DNA of 64,000 nt from CBDFHV01 sp965247705 (GCA_965247705.1 CBDFHV010000015.1:1-64000), one strand, 5' to 3'. Positions 7,837-19,553 are shown, counted from the stretch's first letter. The notes: generated from the sequence alone by a model not told the origin. Numbers and translations are program-made.

Positions 7837-8913
7837 CGTCCCTATCCGGTTAAAGCAGGTAGCGCACCCTGCGGTTGAAGACTGTCGACCAGCTCCTTGT
7901 AGGTGATGGTGGGTTGGTCCATGGCGCGGCGGAGGACGAAGTCGGCCAGATCGGTGATGCGTGTGCGGCGGTTGAAGCGGTAGCTCCATTCCCGGGCATA
8001 GCGCGGCAGGTGCTTGGCGCCGACACCGTGATAGGTGCCGTTGAGCCAGGTCTTCACGTTGGAAAACAGGACATGGACGACCGGCATCAAGCGCTCGGCA
8101 TTCTTGCCTTCGCCTTGCACGACGGGGTGGTGGCGATAGGTGTCGCGGAGTCCGGCGTACCCCTTGAAGGCGTCGCTGGCGAGGCGGCTTCCGGGCCTGA
8201 CCGAGGCGCGCACGAAGCCGCCCAGCTCGCGGGCGGTGGCCGCCGGGAGGATGGCGAGCCGCGCCCGGCCGGCGACGAAGCCGCTTCCCTTGATGCCCTT
8301 GCCCGGCCCGACCGGCCGCTTCTCGACGGCCACCACCAACAGGCTCTTGTTCGGGTTGGAAAGGCCCCGGCCCCGGCTCTCCGGCTTGCCGCGCCCGCCA
8401 TAATAACTCTCGTCGACCTCGACCAAGCCCTCGAGCGGAAATTCCGAGCGCTCCGTCAGGGCATGACGCAGCTTATGAGCCATCAGCCACGCTGTCTCGT
8501 AGCGCAGATCCAACTCGCGGGACAGCAAAAGGGCCGAGACCCCACGCTTGTCGCGCGCCATCCACCACGCCGCCAGGAACCATTTGCGGAGCGGCGTGCG
8601 GGTGCGGTGGAAGATCGTCCCCGCCGTCACCGATTCCTGATGACCGCAACGGGCGCATTCGAAGATCCTGGGCCGCGCCGTCATTCGGTAGCTCCGCCGT
8701 TCGCCGCAGCGGGCACAGACATAGCCCTGCGGCCAGCGCAGCCGGGCCAGCGCCTCGATGCAGGCCGCTTCCGATCCGTGCCGTTCTTGAAACGCCAACA
8801 TCCTGCCCATCGCACCGCCCTCCAAAAGCCCGAGACAATGCGATCAGCCTACATCCTCTACGTGAACATAACAAGAACATTTAGGCCGATCCTGTTTTAA
8901 CCGGATAGGGACG
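7837..8913 (-). mobile_element. IS1595-family element, copy B (1077 bp)
   Basis: Second full copy of the element at 4041-5117, with the same terminal repeats and length and about two base differences. Target duplication ATGGATAC at 7829-7836 and 8914-8921. Inserted between fdxA and carD, with the transposase in the same orientation as these genes. Confidence 0.95.
7842..8825 (-). CDS. IS1595-family transposase (copy B)
   Basis: A 327-residue transposase identical to copy A except for Val in place of Met in the LLVVAVEKRP segment. Zinc-ribbon, VEVDESYYGG and NVKTWLNGTYHGVG blocks are all intact, so it is predicted active. The stop codon is again within the terminal inverted repeat. Confidence 0.94.
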   Translation of the reverse strand: MEGGAMGRMLAFQERHGSEAACIEALARLRWPQGYVCARCGERRSYRMTARPRIFECARCGHQESVTAGTIFHRTRTPLRKWFLAAWWMARDKRGVSALLLSRELDLRYETAWLMAHKLRHALTERSEFPLEGLVEVDESYYGGRGKPESRGRGLSNPNKSLLVVAVEKRPVGPGKGIKGSGFVAGRARLAILPAATARELGGFVRASVRPGSRLASDAFKGYAGLRDTYRHHPVVQGEGKNAERLMPVVHVLFSNVKTWLNGTYHGVGAKHLPRYAREWSYRFNRRTRITDLADFVLRRAMDQPTITYKELVDSLQPQGALPALTG

Positions 8914-8995
8914 ATGGATACATATCGCCGCATGTGCCCAATTTGGCCGATATTCAGGGCCCACGGATGGGATTCTCGCCGGCCGACTTAGCCCC

Positions 8996-9331
8996 CTAAG
9001 TCTCCGCCCCGGGGTTGGAACTGAAGTGCTGCATCTTGTCGGGCTTGCCGTCCCATTCCTCGCCATCCGCGGGCGACTCTCCCTTGCGCGTGATATTTGG
9101 CCACTTCTCCGAATACTCGCGGTTCAGTTCCAGCCACTGCTCCAGATCCGGTTCCGTATCGGGCACGATGGCCTCGGCCGGACATTCGGGCTCGCAGACG
9201 CCGCAGTCGATGCATTCGTCGGGCTGAATGACGAGCATGTTCTCACCCACGTAGAAGCAATCCACGGGGCACACCTCGACGCAGTCCATGAACTTGCACT
9301 TGATGCAGTTCTCGGTAACGACGTAGGTCAT
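8996..9331 (-). CDS. fdxA: 7Fe ferredoxin FdxA
   Basis: A 111-residue ferredoxin carrying one [3Fe-4S] and one [4Fe-4S] cluster. Cysteines are in CIKCKFMDCVEVCPVDC (residues 9-25) and CIDCGVCEPECPAEA (residues 40-54). The C-terminal tail with ITRKGESPADGEEWDG is typical of alphaproteobacterial FdxA, and the length is normal. It probably serves as a low-potential electron carrier in the cytoplasm. The carD gene lies downstream but is now separated by IS1595 copy B. Confidence 0.95.
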   Translation of the reverse strand: MTYVVTENCIKCKFMDCVEVCPVDCFYVGENMLVIQPDECIDCGVCEPECPAEAIVPDTEPDLEQWLELNREYSEKWPNITRKGESPADGEEWDGKPDKMQHFSSNPGAET

Positions 9332-9373
9332 CTTCCTCTCCGCTATCGGCTGGAACCGTCACGTCCCCGTTGT

Positions 9374-9841
9374 TCACGCGGGCGCTTCGCCCAAGCGACC
9401 TAGAACCCTGCGCCGGGCCTCGCCATTGGCCCGGTCGGACACGTATATAAGCCCGGCGATGCGCCGCGCCAATGAGGCTTCGTAGTCATGCAATTTTCCG
9501 TCGGCATAGACCACTTCCCACACCATTTCCATCAGGTGCTCGCGCTGCCCCTCGTCCCACCCGTCCTTGATAACGCGGGTGAAGGGGTAGAGCTGGCTCG
9601 ATTCGGTCACCGTCTCGGTCGCTTCGTCGATAATCTCCTCGCAGGCAACCGGGCTCATGTCGAAGCGAGTCGCCAGAAGCCGGCCGATGGTCGCCCGTTC
9701 CGCCCCATCCAGATGGCCATCCATCAGCGCCGCCTCGACCAGGAGCGCCGCGGTGGCCATGGGCAAGGGATCGGCCCCATTCCGATCGTCCGTACCGCCA
9801 TCAGGATTTCCCGAGAGCAACGTCAGGAGACGCTGAATCAT
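9374..9841 (-). CDS. TerB-like (tellurite resistance family) protein
   Basis: A 155-residue helical protein of the TerB superfamily: repeated acidic helices with AALMDGHLDGAERATIGRLL near residue 38 and MVWEVVYADGKLHDYEASLARRIAGLI near residue 110. These D-G-x-L/K-x-x-E loops are the putative metal-binding sites of the family. The start at 9841 (ATG, MIQRLLTLLSG) was chosen because longer in-frame extensions would overlap the divergent methyltransferase gene at 9896. Function in this setting is unknown; such genes are common near fdxA and S4/helicase genes in this group. The 54-bp gap to the divergent gene must hold both promoters. Confidence 0.8.
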   Translation of the reverse strand: MIQRLLTLLSGNPDGGTDDRNGADPLPMATAALLVEAALMDGHLDGAERATIGRLLATRFDMSPVACEEIIDEATETVTESSQLYPFTRVIKDGWDEGQREHLMEMVWEVVYADGKLHDYEASLARRIAGLIYVSDRANGEARRRVLGRLGEAPA

Positions 9842-9895
9842 GGTGCTGGGTAACACAGGGTTCGGGTCCCGACAACCCCGCGAAAAGAAGGGACA

Positions 9896-10543
9896 ATGAT
9901 CGCTCCCGCCTTCGCGGCCGCGCGCTCCGCGCCCGCCGCCGTCCGCAACCGGGATCCGATCCTCGCGGTGTTGCGGCGGGTTTTGCCCGAGGAGGGCACG
10001 ATCCTCGAAGTGGGCAGCGGGACCGGGGAGCACGTGGTCCATTTCGCGCGCCACCTGCCGAACCTTCGATGGCAGCCGAGCGACCCGGACCGGGAAGCCC
10101 GGGACAGCGTCTCCGCCCACGCCGCACACGCCGGGTTAGCAAACATCCTGCCAACCCTGGCCCTGGACGCCACCGAAGCGACGTGGGCGGTGGGCCGGTT
10201 CCGTGGCGTACTTTGCGTCAACGTGATCCACATCGCGCCCTGGGACTGCTGCGAGGGACTACTCGCCGGTGCGGCGGTTTGCCTGGACCCGGGCGCTCCC
10301 CTGGTCCTCTACGGCCCTTTCAGCGTGGGCGGGCGGCACACGGCGCCCAGCAACGAACGCTTCGACGCCTACCTGCGGGCCACCGATCCCACCTGGGGCG
10401 TGCGCGACCTCGACGACGTGGCGGCCATGGCCCGCACGAGGGGCTTGGTGCTAGTCGATACGGTAGAAATGCCGTCCAACAATCTGTCGGTGATCTTCCG
10501 ACAATCCTTGGATCGGGCCTTGGATCGGGCCGCGCCGAAGTAG
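9896..10543 (+). CDS. DUF938 family SAM-dependent methyltransferase
   Basis: A 215-residue protein of the DUF938 family. Its N-terminus has the family signature SAPAAVRNRDPILAVLRRVL. A SAM-binding motif ILEVGSGTGEHVVHFA (residues 36-51) is followed by WQPSDPD, which supplies the acidic residue for SAM ribose. HIAPWDCCEGLLAGA and LYGPFSVGGRHTAPSNERFD complete the family pattern. The methyl acceptor is unknown. It is divergent from the TerB-like gene and convergent with the S4-domain gene. Confidence 0.88.
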   Translation: MIAPAFAAARSAPAAVRNRDPILAVLRRVLPEEGTILEVGSGTGEHVVHFARHLPNLRWQPSDPDREARDSVSAHAAHAGLANILPTLALDATEATWAVGRFRGVLCVNVIHIAPWDCCEGLLAGAAVCLDPGAPLVLYGPFSVGGRHTAPSNERFDAYLRATDPTWGVRDLDDVAAMARTRGLVLVDTVEMPSNNLSVIFRQSLDRALDRAAPK

Positions 10544-10577
10544 AGAACGCCGTCGTCGAGGGACACTCGATGTTTTC

Positions 10578-10594
10578 GAGTAGGCGCCCTACTC
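10578..10594. terminator. Possible bidirectional hairpin between convergent genes
   Basis: A perfect 7-bp stem (GAGTAGG / CCTACTC) with a 3-base loop between the DUF938 stop and the S4 gene, overlapping the S4 stop codon. There is no long T-tract on either strand, so termination strength is doubtful. Confidence 0.35.
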
Positions 10595-10965
10595 CCGGCC
10601 GCGCAGGTGGTCCATGTCCCGCCGATCGGCCTTGGTCGGCCGGCCCGATCCGGGGTCGCGGCGGGCAACGGCGGGGCGCCGCGGCGGCGGCGGCGGACTG
10701 AGGTCTTCGTAGAACGTGCGGGCCTCGGGGGCCGGGCCGCGGCGGGCGGGAATGCCCAGCACGCGGATCACCCGCACCCGCTCTCCCGCCACGAAGGTCA
10801 GGACGTCCTCGGCCCGGACCGGGTGGCGGGCCTTGGCGATGCGGACCGAATTGACCCGCAGGTGTCCGCCGGCGACCAGATCGGCGGCCCGGGTGCGACT
10901 CTTGAAGAAGCGGGCCATCCACAGCCAGCGGTCCACCCGCTGGGATGGGGGCTCGACGGCCTCGT

Positions 10966-10969
<4 letters not shown>
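10589..10969 (-). CDS. S4-domain RNA-binding protein (Hsp15-like)
   Basis: A 126-residue protein with an N-terminal S4 domain: QRVDRWLWMARFFKSRTRAADL then GGHLRVNSVRIAKARHPVRAEDVL. This is the RNA-binding fold of the ribosome-associated heat-shock protein Hsp15. The basic C-terminal tail (SGRPTKADRRDMDHL) matches alphaproteobacterial homologues. The GTG start at 10969 overlaps the upstream helicase stop by four bases (GTGA), showing translational coupling. It probably binds free 50S subunits or structured RNA. Longer in-frame extensions run inside the helicase gene and are rejected. Confidence 0.87.
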
Positions 10970-13467
<2,498 letters not shown>

Positions 13468-13518
13468 GGTTCGAGGATCGGACTCGGGCGCGGCGATTTC
13501 AAGACCGAGTGGTCGGCC

Positions 13519-14679
13519 TCAGTCGGCGGCCAATGCCGTTCGCGGCCCTCCGTCGACCGCGAAGCGCTGGCCGCCCACCACCATGGCCTTGACCGCCAGG
13601 CGCTTGTCCCCGGTCAGGGATTCACCGATGACGTCCATGAACTCGAAGCTGCCCGTCTCCACTTCGAGAACCGTGGCGTCGCCGGCGGCGCCCTCGCCCA
13701 GGTGCCCCAGCTCCGCATGGCCGATGGCACGGGCGGCGTTGACGGTGGTCATGCGGACCACGTCGGGAAGATCGCAGCCCAAGTTGAGAAACTTGGACAT
13801 GGTCTCCAGCACGTCGAAGGCGGGGCCGTCGATGCTGTCCTGGTGGACGTCGCTGCTGATCACGTCGGGGGCGAAGCCCGCGTCCACCATGGCCTTGGCG
13901 CTGCGGAATCCGAAGGAGCCCTGGCCGTGGCCAACGTCCAACACGACGCCCCGCGCGCGGGCCTCCCGGTAGGCGGCGATCACTTCGCCGTCGGGCAGGA
14001 CCGGCGCGTTGGGGAAGGGCCGGCAGCAGTGGGTGAGGATGTCGCCCGGGCGCAGCCGGTCCAGCACCGCGGCCGAAGAGGGCGGCGGCGGCCCGATGTG
14101 GGTCATGACGGGCTGTTCCAGTTCCGCCGCCACCTCGAGGGCGACGTCCAGGGCGCCGATGCCGTCGGAGGTGTTGGAGCCGATGCGGACCTTGATTCCG
14201 GGGATCAGGTCGGCGTGCTGGCGGGCCACTTTCAGGCATTCCTTGGCGTTGAGGAAGCGCACGTCGAAGCACTCGCCGTAGAGGACCGGCGCCCGGTTGG
14301 CGAATATCCCCGGATAGGCGACGTTGAGAAAGGCCAGGATGCGCACCGGCGAAGGCTCGATCACGAACTTCCGGAACCCGGCGAAAACGGAGGCCCCGGC
14401 GCTGCCGGCGTCGATGAAGGTTGTGGTGCCGCTGCGCCGCGCGACGGCCACCGGGTCGACGCCGAGGGGCGAGCCCAGGTAATAGACGTGGGCGTGCAGG
14501 TCGATGAGGCCGGGGACGACCACCTGCCCGCTGGCGTCCACTTCCTCGGTCTTCGGACCGGCTTCGAGGCCCGGACCGAAGGCCGCGATCAGGCCGTCCC
14601 GAAAAGCGACGTCGGCCACCTGGTCCCGATCGTTGGCCGGATCGATGACCCGGCCGCCGCGAATGATCAGATCGTACAT
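13519..14679 (-). CDS. Amidohydrolase/deacetylase family metallohydrolase
   Basis: A 386-residue amidohydrolase-superfamily enzyme. Metal-binding PGLIDLHAHVYY (residues 57-68), a carbamylation-candidate lysine in GIKVRIGSN (about 167), MTHIGPPP and THCCRPF histidine segments (about 195 and 220), and the catalytic ISSDVHQDS (about 274-282). The pattern fits the amidohydrolase/deacetylase (EF_0837/AHA_3915-like) family rather than dihydroorotase. Substrate unknown, perhaps an N-acetylated or cyclic amide. It is followed by the helicase on the same strand with a 51-bp gap. Confidence 0.85.
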   Translation of the reverse strand: MYDLIIRGGRVIDPANDRDQVADVAFRDGLIAAFGPGLEAGPKTEEVDASGQVVVPGLIDLHAHVYYLGSPLGVDPVAVARRSGTTTFIDAGSAGASVFAGFRKFVIEPSPVRILAFLNVAYPGIFANRAPVLYGECFDVRFLNAKECLKVARQHADLIPGIKVRIGSNTSDGIGALDVALEVAAELEQPVMTHIGPPPPSSAAVLDRLRPGDILTHCCRPFPNAPVLPDGEVIAAYREARARGVVLDVGHGQGSFGFRSAKAMVDAGFAPDVISSDVHQDSIDGPAFDVLETMSKFLNLGCDLPDVVRMTTVNAARAIGHAELGHLGEGAAGDATVLEVETGSFEFMDVIGESLTGDKRLAVKAMVVGGQRFAVDGGPRTALAAD

Positions 14680-14889
14680 GGTCCGCCTCCGTCGCCGGTA
14701 ATCTCTTCTAATCTATAGCACGGGAGCAAAGCTTCGGGCCGCCTGCCCGCCACATTCGCGAAGCAAGATGTTGCCCCAATCCCATTCCTTCGTCATCGCC
14801 AGACCCGGCAACGGACCACTAGACTGGCAACCAAGATGCCGATGCGAGGTCCCAGCGGGATCTCCGGCGCGGGAAAGAGGACGACGATC

Positions 14890-15030
14890 ATGACACGGAC
14901 GAGGAACTCGAACGTCATCGCGGCCGTGGCGCTGTTCGCAGCCCTGTTGGCCGCCAACCTGCTGGTCGACAGCCTTATTGTCGAGCCCTGGGTCCCCGGC
15001 GCGACCGCAACGGAGCAGGTCGTCCGTTAG
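14890..15030 (+). CDS. Small single-pass membrane protein, uncharacterised
   Basis: A possible 46-residue protein. The ATG at 14890 is preceded by a purine-rich AAAGAGG about 9 bases upstream. After a short basic stretch (MTRTRNSN) there is one hydrophobic segment (VIAAVALFAALLAANLLVDSL), then a short polar tail. It could be a small inner-membrane protein or a signal-anchored peptide. No family was recognised. Translation is not proven, and the region around it lacks other genes. Confidence 0.45.
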   Translation: MTRTRNSNVIAAVALFAALLAANLLVDSLIVEPWVPGATATEQVVR

Positions 15031-15576
15031 CCTCGCAAGGTCACCTTCCGACGATTATCTGAACCGACCATTCCCGATCCCCGAATGGACATCGGCGTTT
15101 GAAGCGGGCCGGTCTGATACTAGTGAGCGTTTGAACTGACCTGCCATTGCCCTCCTCGTCATTGCCGGGCTCGATCCACCGCTGTCCGGTTCAGGGCAAG
15201 CGCGGTTGGCTGGATCGGCCGATTCCGAGGCGCTTCAGGGCACGTCTCTCGATCGGTACACGCTTGCGACGACAGCTTCCCCCAAACTGTCATGCGCGGG
15301 CTTGTCCCGCGTATCCATTCATCCGCCCTGCCGGAGTCCGCCCTGTTCCATGGATTGCCGGGACACGCCCGACAATGACAATGGGGGAGTGGCGATGGGC
15401 GCGGGCATGACGGCCAAGGAGGGGAGAGGGCCCGGGGGTCACGGGGTTGCCTCCCGGATTCAACATGCGGGGGACGCCCCCGCGGCCCCCGTGGTACGTG
15501 GCGGGCGAAACCATGAGTCGGAACTTTGGCTCACTGGTCTGAGACCCGCCCGTCCTGGTGCCCAGGGAACACCGTC
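15031..15576. other. Intergenic region with dispersed palindromes
   Basis: 546 bp without a supportable gene. It contains a palindromic element near 15290-15385 (arms of the type GCGGGCTTGTCCCGC and GCCGGGACACGCCC), a form widely dispersed in intergenic DNA of alphaproteobacteria, and GGTCTGAGACC-type REP pieces near 15107 and 15535. The start of the downstream minus-strand gene's 3' flank lies at its right edge. Confidence 0.55.
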
Positions 15577-18138
15577 TCAGAACTGCTCGATCAAGCGGCG
15601 CAGGTATTCCCGCTCGAACTTGGGACGGAAGCCCTCTCCCGCCCGGCGGCGCAGTTCCTGGAGAATCTGCTGCGCCCGCTGGACCTCGATCTTTTCGGGA
15701 ATCTCCACGTCGCCGTCCACGGCGGCGCCGAAGGCCCCGTCGGGCGCCCGTCCGAAGGGGTCGCGACCCGGCAGCGGCCCCCGGCGGCGCTGCCCCGGGC
15801 GCAAGCCCATCATGGCGCCCATTCGCTGGGCCATCTGTTGGGCCGCCTGCTGCTGCCCTTGGCGCAACTGCTCGAGAGCCTCCGATTGGGAGGGCACCGC
15901 CGCCCCCGGCTGGCCGGCGGCAAGGGAATCGGCGGCGTCGCGCATGGCCCGCTCGGCCTTGCCGAGGTTGTCCGGGATGTTGCCCAGCATGTCGCCCAGC
16001 CGCAGCATCATGTCCCCCAACATGCGCCGCAGGGCGCGCTGTTCGGCAAGGTCCCCCGACAAGTCGCCGAGTTGTCCGTTGCCTTGACCCCTCTGCCCGC
16101 GGCCCATTTGCCCGGGCATGCCCTGTTGGCCCTGCTGGCCCTGTTGGCCGCGTTGACCCTGCTGGCCGCGTTGACCCCGGCGCCCCTGTTGCTGGCCTTG
16201 CTGGGAGCGCCGGAAGGTGCGGTCGAGAAGTTTCTGCTGGCGTTGGGCGAGTTCCCGGAGTTTTTTCATCATCTCTTGGGCCTCGCGCATGGCCTGGCTG
16301 CGCTGGGGGCTCCGCTGGGCGCCGGCGCGGAGGTTCTGCAACTGGCGTTGTAGCTCGGCCAGCATCTGGCGCGCCGCCTCCATGTTGCCGGTGCGGGCCA
16401 GCTCGCGGATGCGGTCGATCATCTGCTGAAGGTCGTTGCCGCTCATGGTCTCGGTGTTTTGCGGCATCTGGTCCATGTCCATGACCATGCCGTCCCGCTG
16501 AAGCTGTTCCATCAGGGCTTGCAGGTACTTGTTCAAGGCCTGCTGGAGCTCGCTCAGGAGCTGTTCCATCTCGGGGCTGAACTCGTCCTGGCGGAGGGCT
16601 TCCATCAGCCGGTCCTCGAGGCGCCGCAACTCCTTCTCGGCCAGGGAAAACTCGCCGTCCTCGACTCTGAGGGCGGTGTCCCACAGGATTTCCTGCACGG
16701 ATTCCACGGCGTCCTCGCCGGTGTCGCGCAACAGGCGCGAGCGGGCGACGCTGAGGGCCAGGAACACCACCGTGTCCTCGTTGAACATGTTGGGGTAGCT
16801 CATGATGCGCTCGAGCGCCTCGACGACCTTTTCCTTCACCGCCTCGGTCGGGGTGGACAGTTTCTTGCGCTGTTCTATGATGGCCCGGGCCACCGGGTGA
16901 TGGAACACCCGTTCCGGCAATACCAGGTCCACCTCGGCGCTGATCCCGGTCTGGTCGCGCTCGTCCACCGCCTCCAGATGCATGCGCACCGCCAGTCCGG
17001 ACCAGGGATGGGAAGTGAGGTTGCGCACCGTACGGCCCTTGACCAACCGGGAATCCCGGCGTGGAACCGGCAGCTTCACACGCAGTTCCGGCCCCTCGGC
17101 GGTGCCGTTGCCATCGCTCACCCGACGGATAACCGCCGACACGGTGGTCACCCCGTAGTCGTCCGTCGCCTCGAACCCGATGGCCAGGTGGCCGCGCGGC
17201 GTCGGTTCCGGGACGCCATCGAACAGGACCACGGGAATGGCGTCGGGCACCACCGTCACCGGCCACGTGGCAAGGGGGCTCTGGTCGCCGACGACGGACA
17301 GGCGATCGCTCGATTGCGCCCCCGTCTCCACTTGAGCTTCCACCTGGAATGCGGTTCCGCCCATGGGGTCGAACGCAACGTCGACGCCGCCGACTGTCAG
17401 GCGCGGCGCCGTCTCGACCCCGTTCACCTGCGCCAGGATCGTGCTGCCGGCCGGAATCTCGATCGTTCCCTGGGGGGGCTGGGCAGTGGGCTGGGCTCGG
17501 CCGGATTCCAGGAACAGAGGCGCCTGGCGGGTATAGGCCGGGGGCGTGATCCAGACATCGATGACCACGGCGGTGCTTGCCGTCGCCCACAAGTCAGGCG
17601 TGACGGACCGCGCGAGACGCTCCATCGGCGTCGCGTAGCCAGCGAAGATGCCCATGACCAGCAGCACAACCGATATCGCCCTCAAACCCCAAGGGTCCCG
17701 GCGGGGCACGCCGGGCGCCGGCATGCCCACCTTTAGCGCCCGGATCCGCGCCGCCATGCGGCGTTGATGAGCCTCCCACAGGGTCATCGCGACCCGGTCG
17801 CCCGTACCGGAGGCCAGACGATCCTGCAGCGCCGTCAGAGGGTGGTGCGTGAGGTGGTTTTGAGTCTCCAGCCGCTGGCGGACCGATTGCGGGTCCACGG
17901 GACGAAAAGTCCCGAGCGCGTGGCGAAGGGCAAACACCATGGCGACGACGAACAGCGCCAGCACGACGGCGTGCAGCCATCCCGGCAGGGCCGGCAGGCC
18001 GTCGCTGAGCGCCAGGCCCAGGAACAGGCCAATCACCGTGAAGGTGGGCCACAGGGCCGACCACAGACGCTCCCAGAGGAGGGCCAGCCGGGACAGGGTC
18101 ACGATGCGTTGAGAGGGCAAACCGAACCGGGAGTTCAT
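15577..18138 (-). CDS. TIGR02302/DUF4175 family membrane-anchored protein
   Basis: An 853-residue alphaproteobacterial protein of unknown function. Three hydrophobic segments are seen: two near the N-terminus (about residues 30-50 and 55-75, WPTFTVIGLFLGLALSDGL and AVVLALFVVAMVFALRH) and one near 150 (AISVVLLVMGIFAGYA). The large remainder is probably periplasmic. Residues of roughly 620-730 form a Gln/Gly/Arg-rich low-complexity stretch (QQGQQQGRRGQRGQQGQ...), preceded by long helical, Met- and Gln-rich predicted coiled coil. The ATG at 18138 overlaps the lysA stop by four bases (ATGA), fixing the start and showing coupling to lysA, an arrangement conserved in relatives. A cell-envelope role is an inference. 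Confidence 0.87.
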   Translation of the reverse strand: MNSRFGLPSQRIVTLSRLALLWERLWSALWPTFTVIGLFLGLALSDGLPALPGWLHAVVLALFVVAMVFALRHALGTFRPVDPQSVRQRLETQNHLTHHPLTALQDRLASGTGDRVAMTLWEAHQRRMAARIRALKVGMPAPGVPRRDPWGLRAISVVLLVMGIFAGYATPMERLARSVTPDLWATASTAVVIDVWITPPAYTRQAPLFLESGRAQPTAQPPQGTIEIPAGSTILAQVNGVETAPRLTVGGVDVAFDPMGGTAFQVEAQVETGAQSSDRLSVVGDQSPLATWPVTVVPDAIPVVLFDGVPEPTPRGHLAIGFEATDDYGVTTVSAVIRRVSDGNGTAEGPELRVKLPVPRRDSRLVKGRTVRNLTSHPWSGLAVRMHLEAVDERDQTGISAEVDLVLPERVFHHPVARAIIEQRKKLSTPTEAVKEKVVEALERIMSYPNMFNEDTVVFLALSVARSRLLRDTGEDAVESVQEILWDTALRVEDGEFSLAEKELRRLEDRLMEALRQDEFSPEMEQLLSELQQALNKYLQALMEQLQRDGMVMDMDQMPQNTETMSGNDLQQMIDRIRELARTGNMEAARQMLAELQRQLQNLRAGAQRSPQRSQAMREAQEMMKKLRELAQRQQKLLDRTFRRSQQGQQQGRRGQRGQQGQRGQQGQQGQQGMPGQMGRGQRGQGNGQLGDLSGDLAEQRALRRMLGDMMLRLGDMLGNIPDNLGKAERAMRDAADSLAAGQPGAAVPSQSEALEQLRQGQQQAAQQMAQRMGAMMGLRPGQRRRGPLPGRDPFGRAPDGAFGAAVDGDVEIPEKIEVQRAQQILQELRRRAGEGFRPKFEREYLRRLIEQF

Positions 18139-19448
18139 CCGCGTTTCTCCGCCGTGCGCCCGAGGGGCGTCGCCACGTCGCCAAGCCATGGGGGCAGGAA
18201 CTCATGCGCCAACATGGACTCGATTGTAACACGCTCGCGCACCACGGCGAACGACCCGTTGCGGACCATCGCCTCGGGCACCAGCGGTCGCGCGTTGTAA
18301 GTGGACGCCATCACGGCGCCGTAAGCCCCCGCCGAACGGAACATCAGCAGGTCGCCGGACTCGACCGGGGGCAAGGCTATCGCCCGGGCGAAGGTGTCGC
18401 CGGTCTCGCAGACCGGACCGACCACGTCGGCCGGGGTCTCGGCGACCCCGGGGCCCGGCTGGTTCACCGGCTGAATGCGGTGATGGGCGTCGTAGAGGGC
18501 GGGGCGAATCAGGTCGTTCATGGCCGCGTCCGAGATGACGAAACGTCTCGTGGCCCCCACCTTCACATATAGGACCCGGGTCAAGAGGACTCCAGCATTT
18601 CCCACCATGGACCGTCCCGGCTCCACCACCAGTCCGCAGCCCAGGTCGCCGACAGTGTCACGGACCACCGCCCCGTAGGCATCCGGCGTCGGCACGATCT
18701 CGTCCCCATAGGCGATGCCAAGGCCACCGCCCAAATCCAGGTGGTCGACCCCATGGCCCCGCGACCGCAGCAAATTCACCAGTTCGGCGATGCGGGCGTA
18801 GGCCTGCCGGTAAGGCTCCAGGTCCCGGAGTTGGGAGCCGATATGAACGGCGATGCCGGTGGCGCGAATGCCGGGAAGGGACATCGCCCGGGCGTAGATG
18901 TCGGGGGCCCGCCGCCAGTCGATGCCGAACTTGTTTTCGCTCTTGCCGGTGGTGATCTTGGCATGAGTCCGGGCGTCGACGTCCGGATTGACCCGCAGGG
19001 ACACCGCGGCGGTCCGACCCTGCGCGCCGGCCACTTCCGACAGGGCGTCCAGTTCCGGTTCCGATTCCACGTTGATCTGGCGCACGCCCGCGTCCAGGGC
19101 TTGGGCCATCTCTTCCCGGGTCTTGCCGACGCCTGAAAAGACGATGCGATCCGCCGGCACCCCGCCGGCCAGCGCCCGGGTCAGCTCGCCGCCGGAAACC
19201 ACGTCGGCGCCGCAGCCGAGGCGCGCCAGGGTGGCGATCACGGCCAGATTGCCGTTGGCTTTGACCGCGTAACAGATTCGAGCATCCAGGCCGTCCAGGG
19301 CCGCCGCCCAGGCCCGGTAGCGCGCCTCGATCGCGGTGGCGGCATAGACGTAAACCGGGGTGCCGACGGCGGCGGCCACGTCGGCGAGAGGGACCCCGTC
19401 GGCGGTCATTCGACCATCGACGTAGTCAAAGGGATCGGCGGCGGTCAC
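18135..19448 (-). CDS. lysA: Diaminopimelate decarboxylase
   Basis: Catalyses the last step of lysine synthesis, meso-diaminopimelate to L-lysine plus CO2, with PLP. CYAVKAN holds the PLP-binding lysine near residue 60; HIGSQL, DLGGGLGIAY, EPGRSMVG and GPVCETGD (substrate cysteine) are present. Length (437 residues from the GTG at 19448) is normal. The first recognisable family residues, DPFDYVDGRM, begin just after that GTG. A MITE ends only 10 bp upstream, so no ribosome site is visible there. In-frame GTG (19514) and ATG (19487) codons inside the MITE could add 22 or 13 residues. The start is therefore uncertain. Confidence 0.93.
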   Translation of the reverse strand: MTAADPFDYVDGRMTADGVPLADVAAAVGTPVYVYAATAIEARYRAWAAALDGLDARICYAVKANGNLAVIATLARLGCGADVVSGGELTRALAGGVPADRIVFSGVGKTREEMAQALDAGVRQINVESEPELDALSEVAGAQGRTAAVSLRVNPDVDARTHAKITTGKSENKFGIDWRRAPDIYARAMSLPGIRATGIAVHIGSQLRDLEPYRQAYARIAELVNLLRSRGHGVDHLDLGGGLGIAYGDEIVPTPDAYGAVVRDTVGDLGCGLVVEPGRSMVGNAGVLLTRVLYVKVGATRRFVISDAAMNDLIRPALYDAHHRIQPVNQPGPGVAETPADVVGPVCETGDTFARAIALPPVESGDLLMFRSAGAYGAVMASTYNARPLVPEAMVRNGSFAVVRERVTIESMLAHEFLPPWLGDVATPLGRTAEKRG

Positions 19449-19458
19449 GGCCGGCCTA

Positions 19459-19551
19459 GTGTTCCGATCGAGACATTTCGTTCCCATTAAATCTACGCAA
19501 ACTGCGACCTTCACCCCCGGGCTCAGGAACCAAATGTTAGAATCGCAACAC
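19459..19551. mobile_element. MITE 1, IS630-derived (93 bp)
   Basis: Short non-autonomous element with inverted ends GTGTTCCGATCGAGAC (left) and, on the other strand, GTGTTGCGATTCTAAC (right). It is flanked by TA dinucleotides at 19457-19458 and 19552-19553. The first 30 bases closely match the left end of the IS630 element at 40302-41435, including a TTCCCAT block, and the right ends match too. It carries no gene. It lies immediately upstream of lysA. Confidence 0.8.
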
Positions 19552-19553
19552 TA

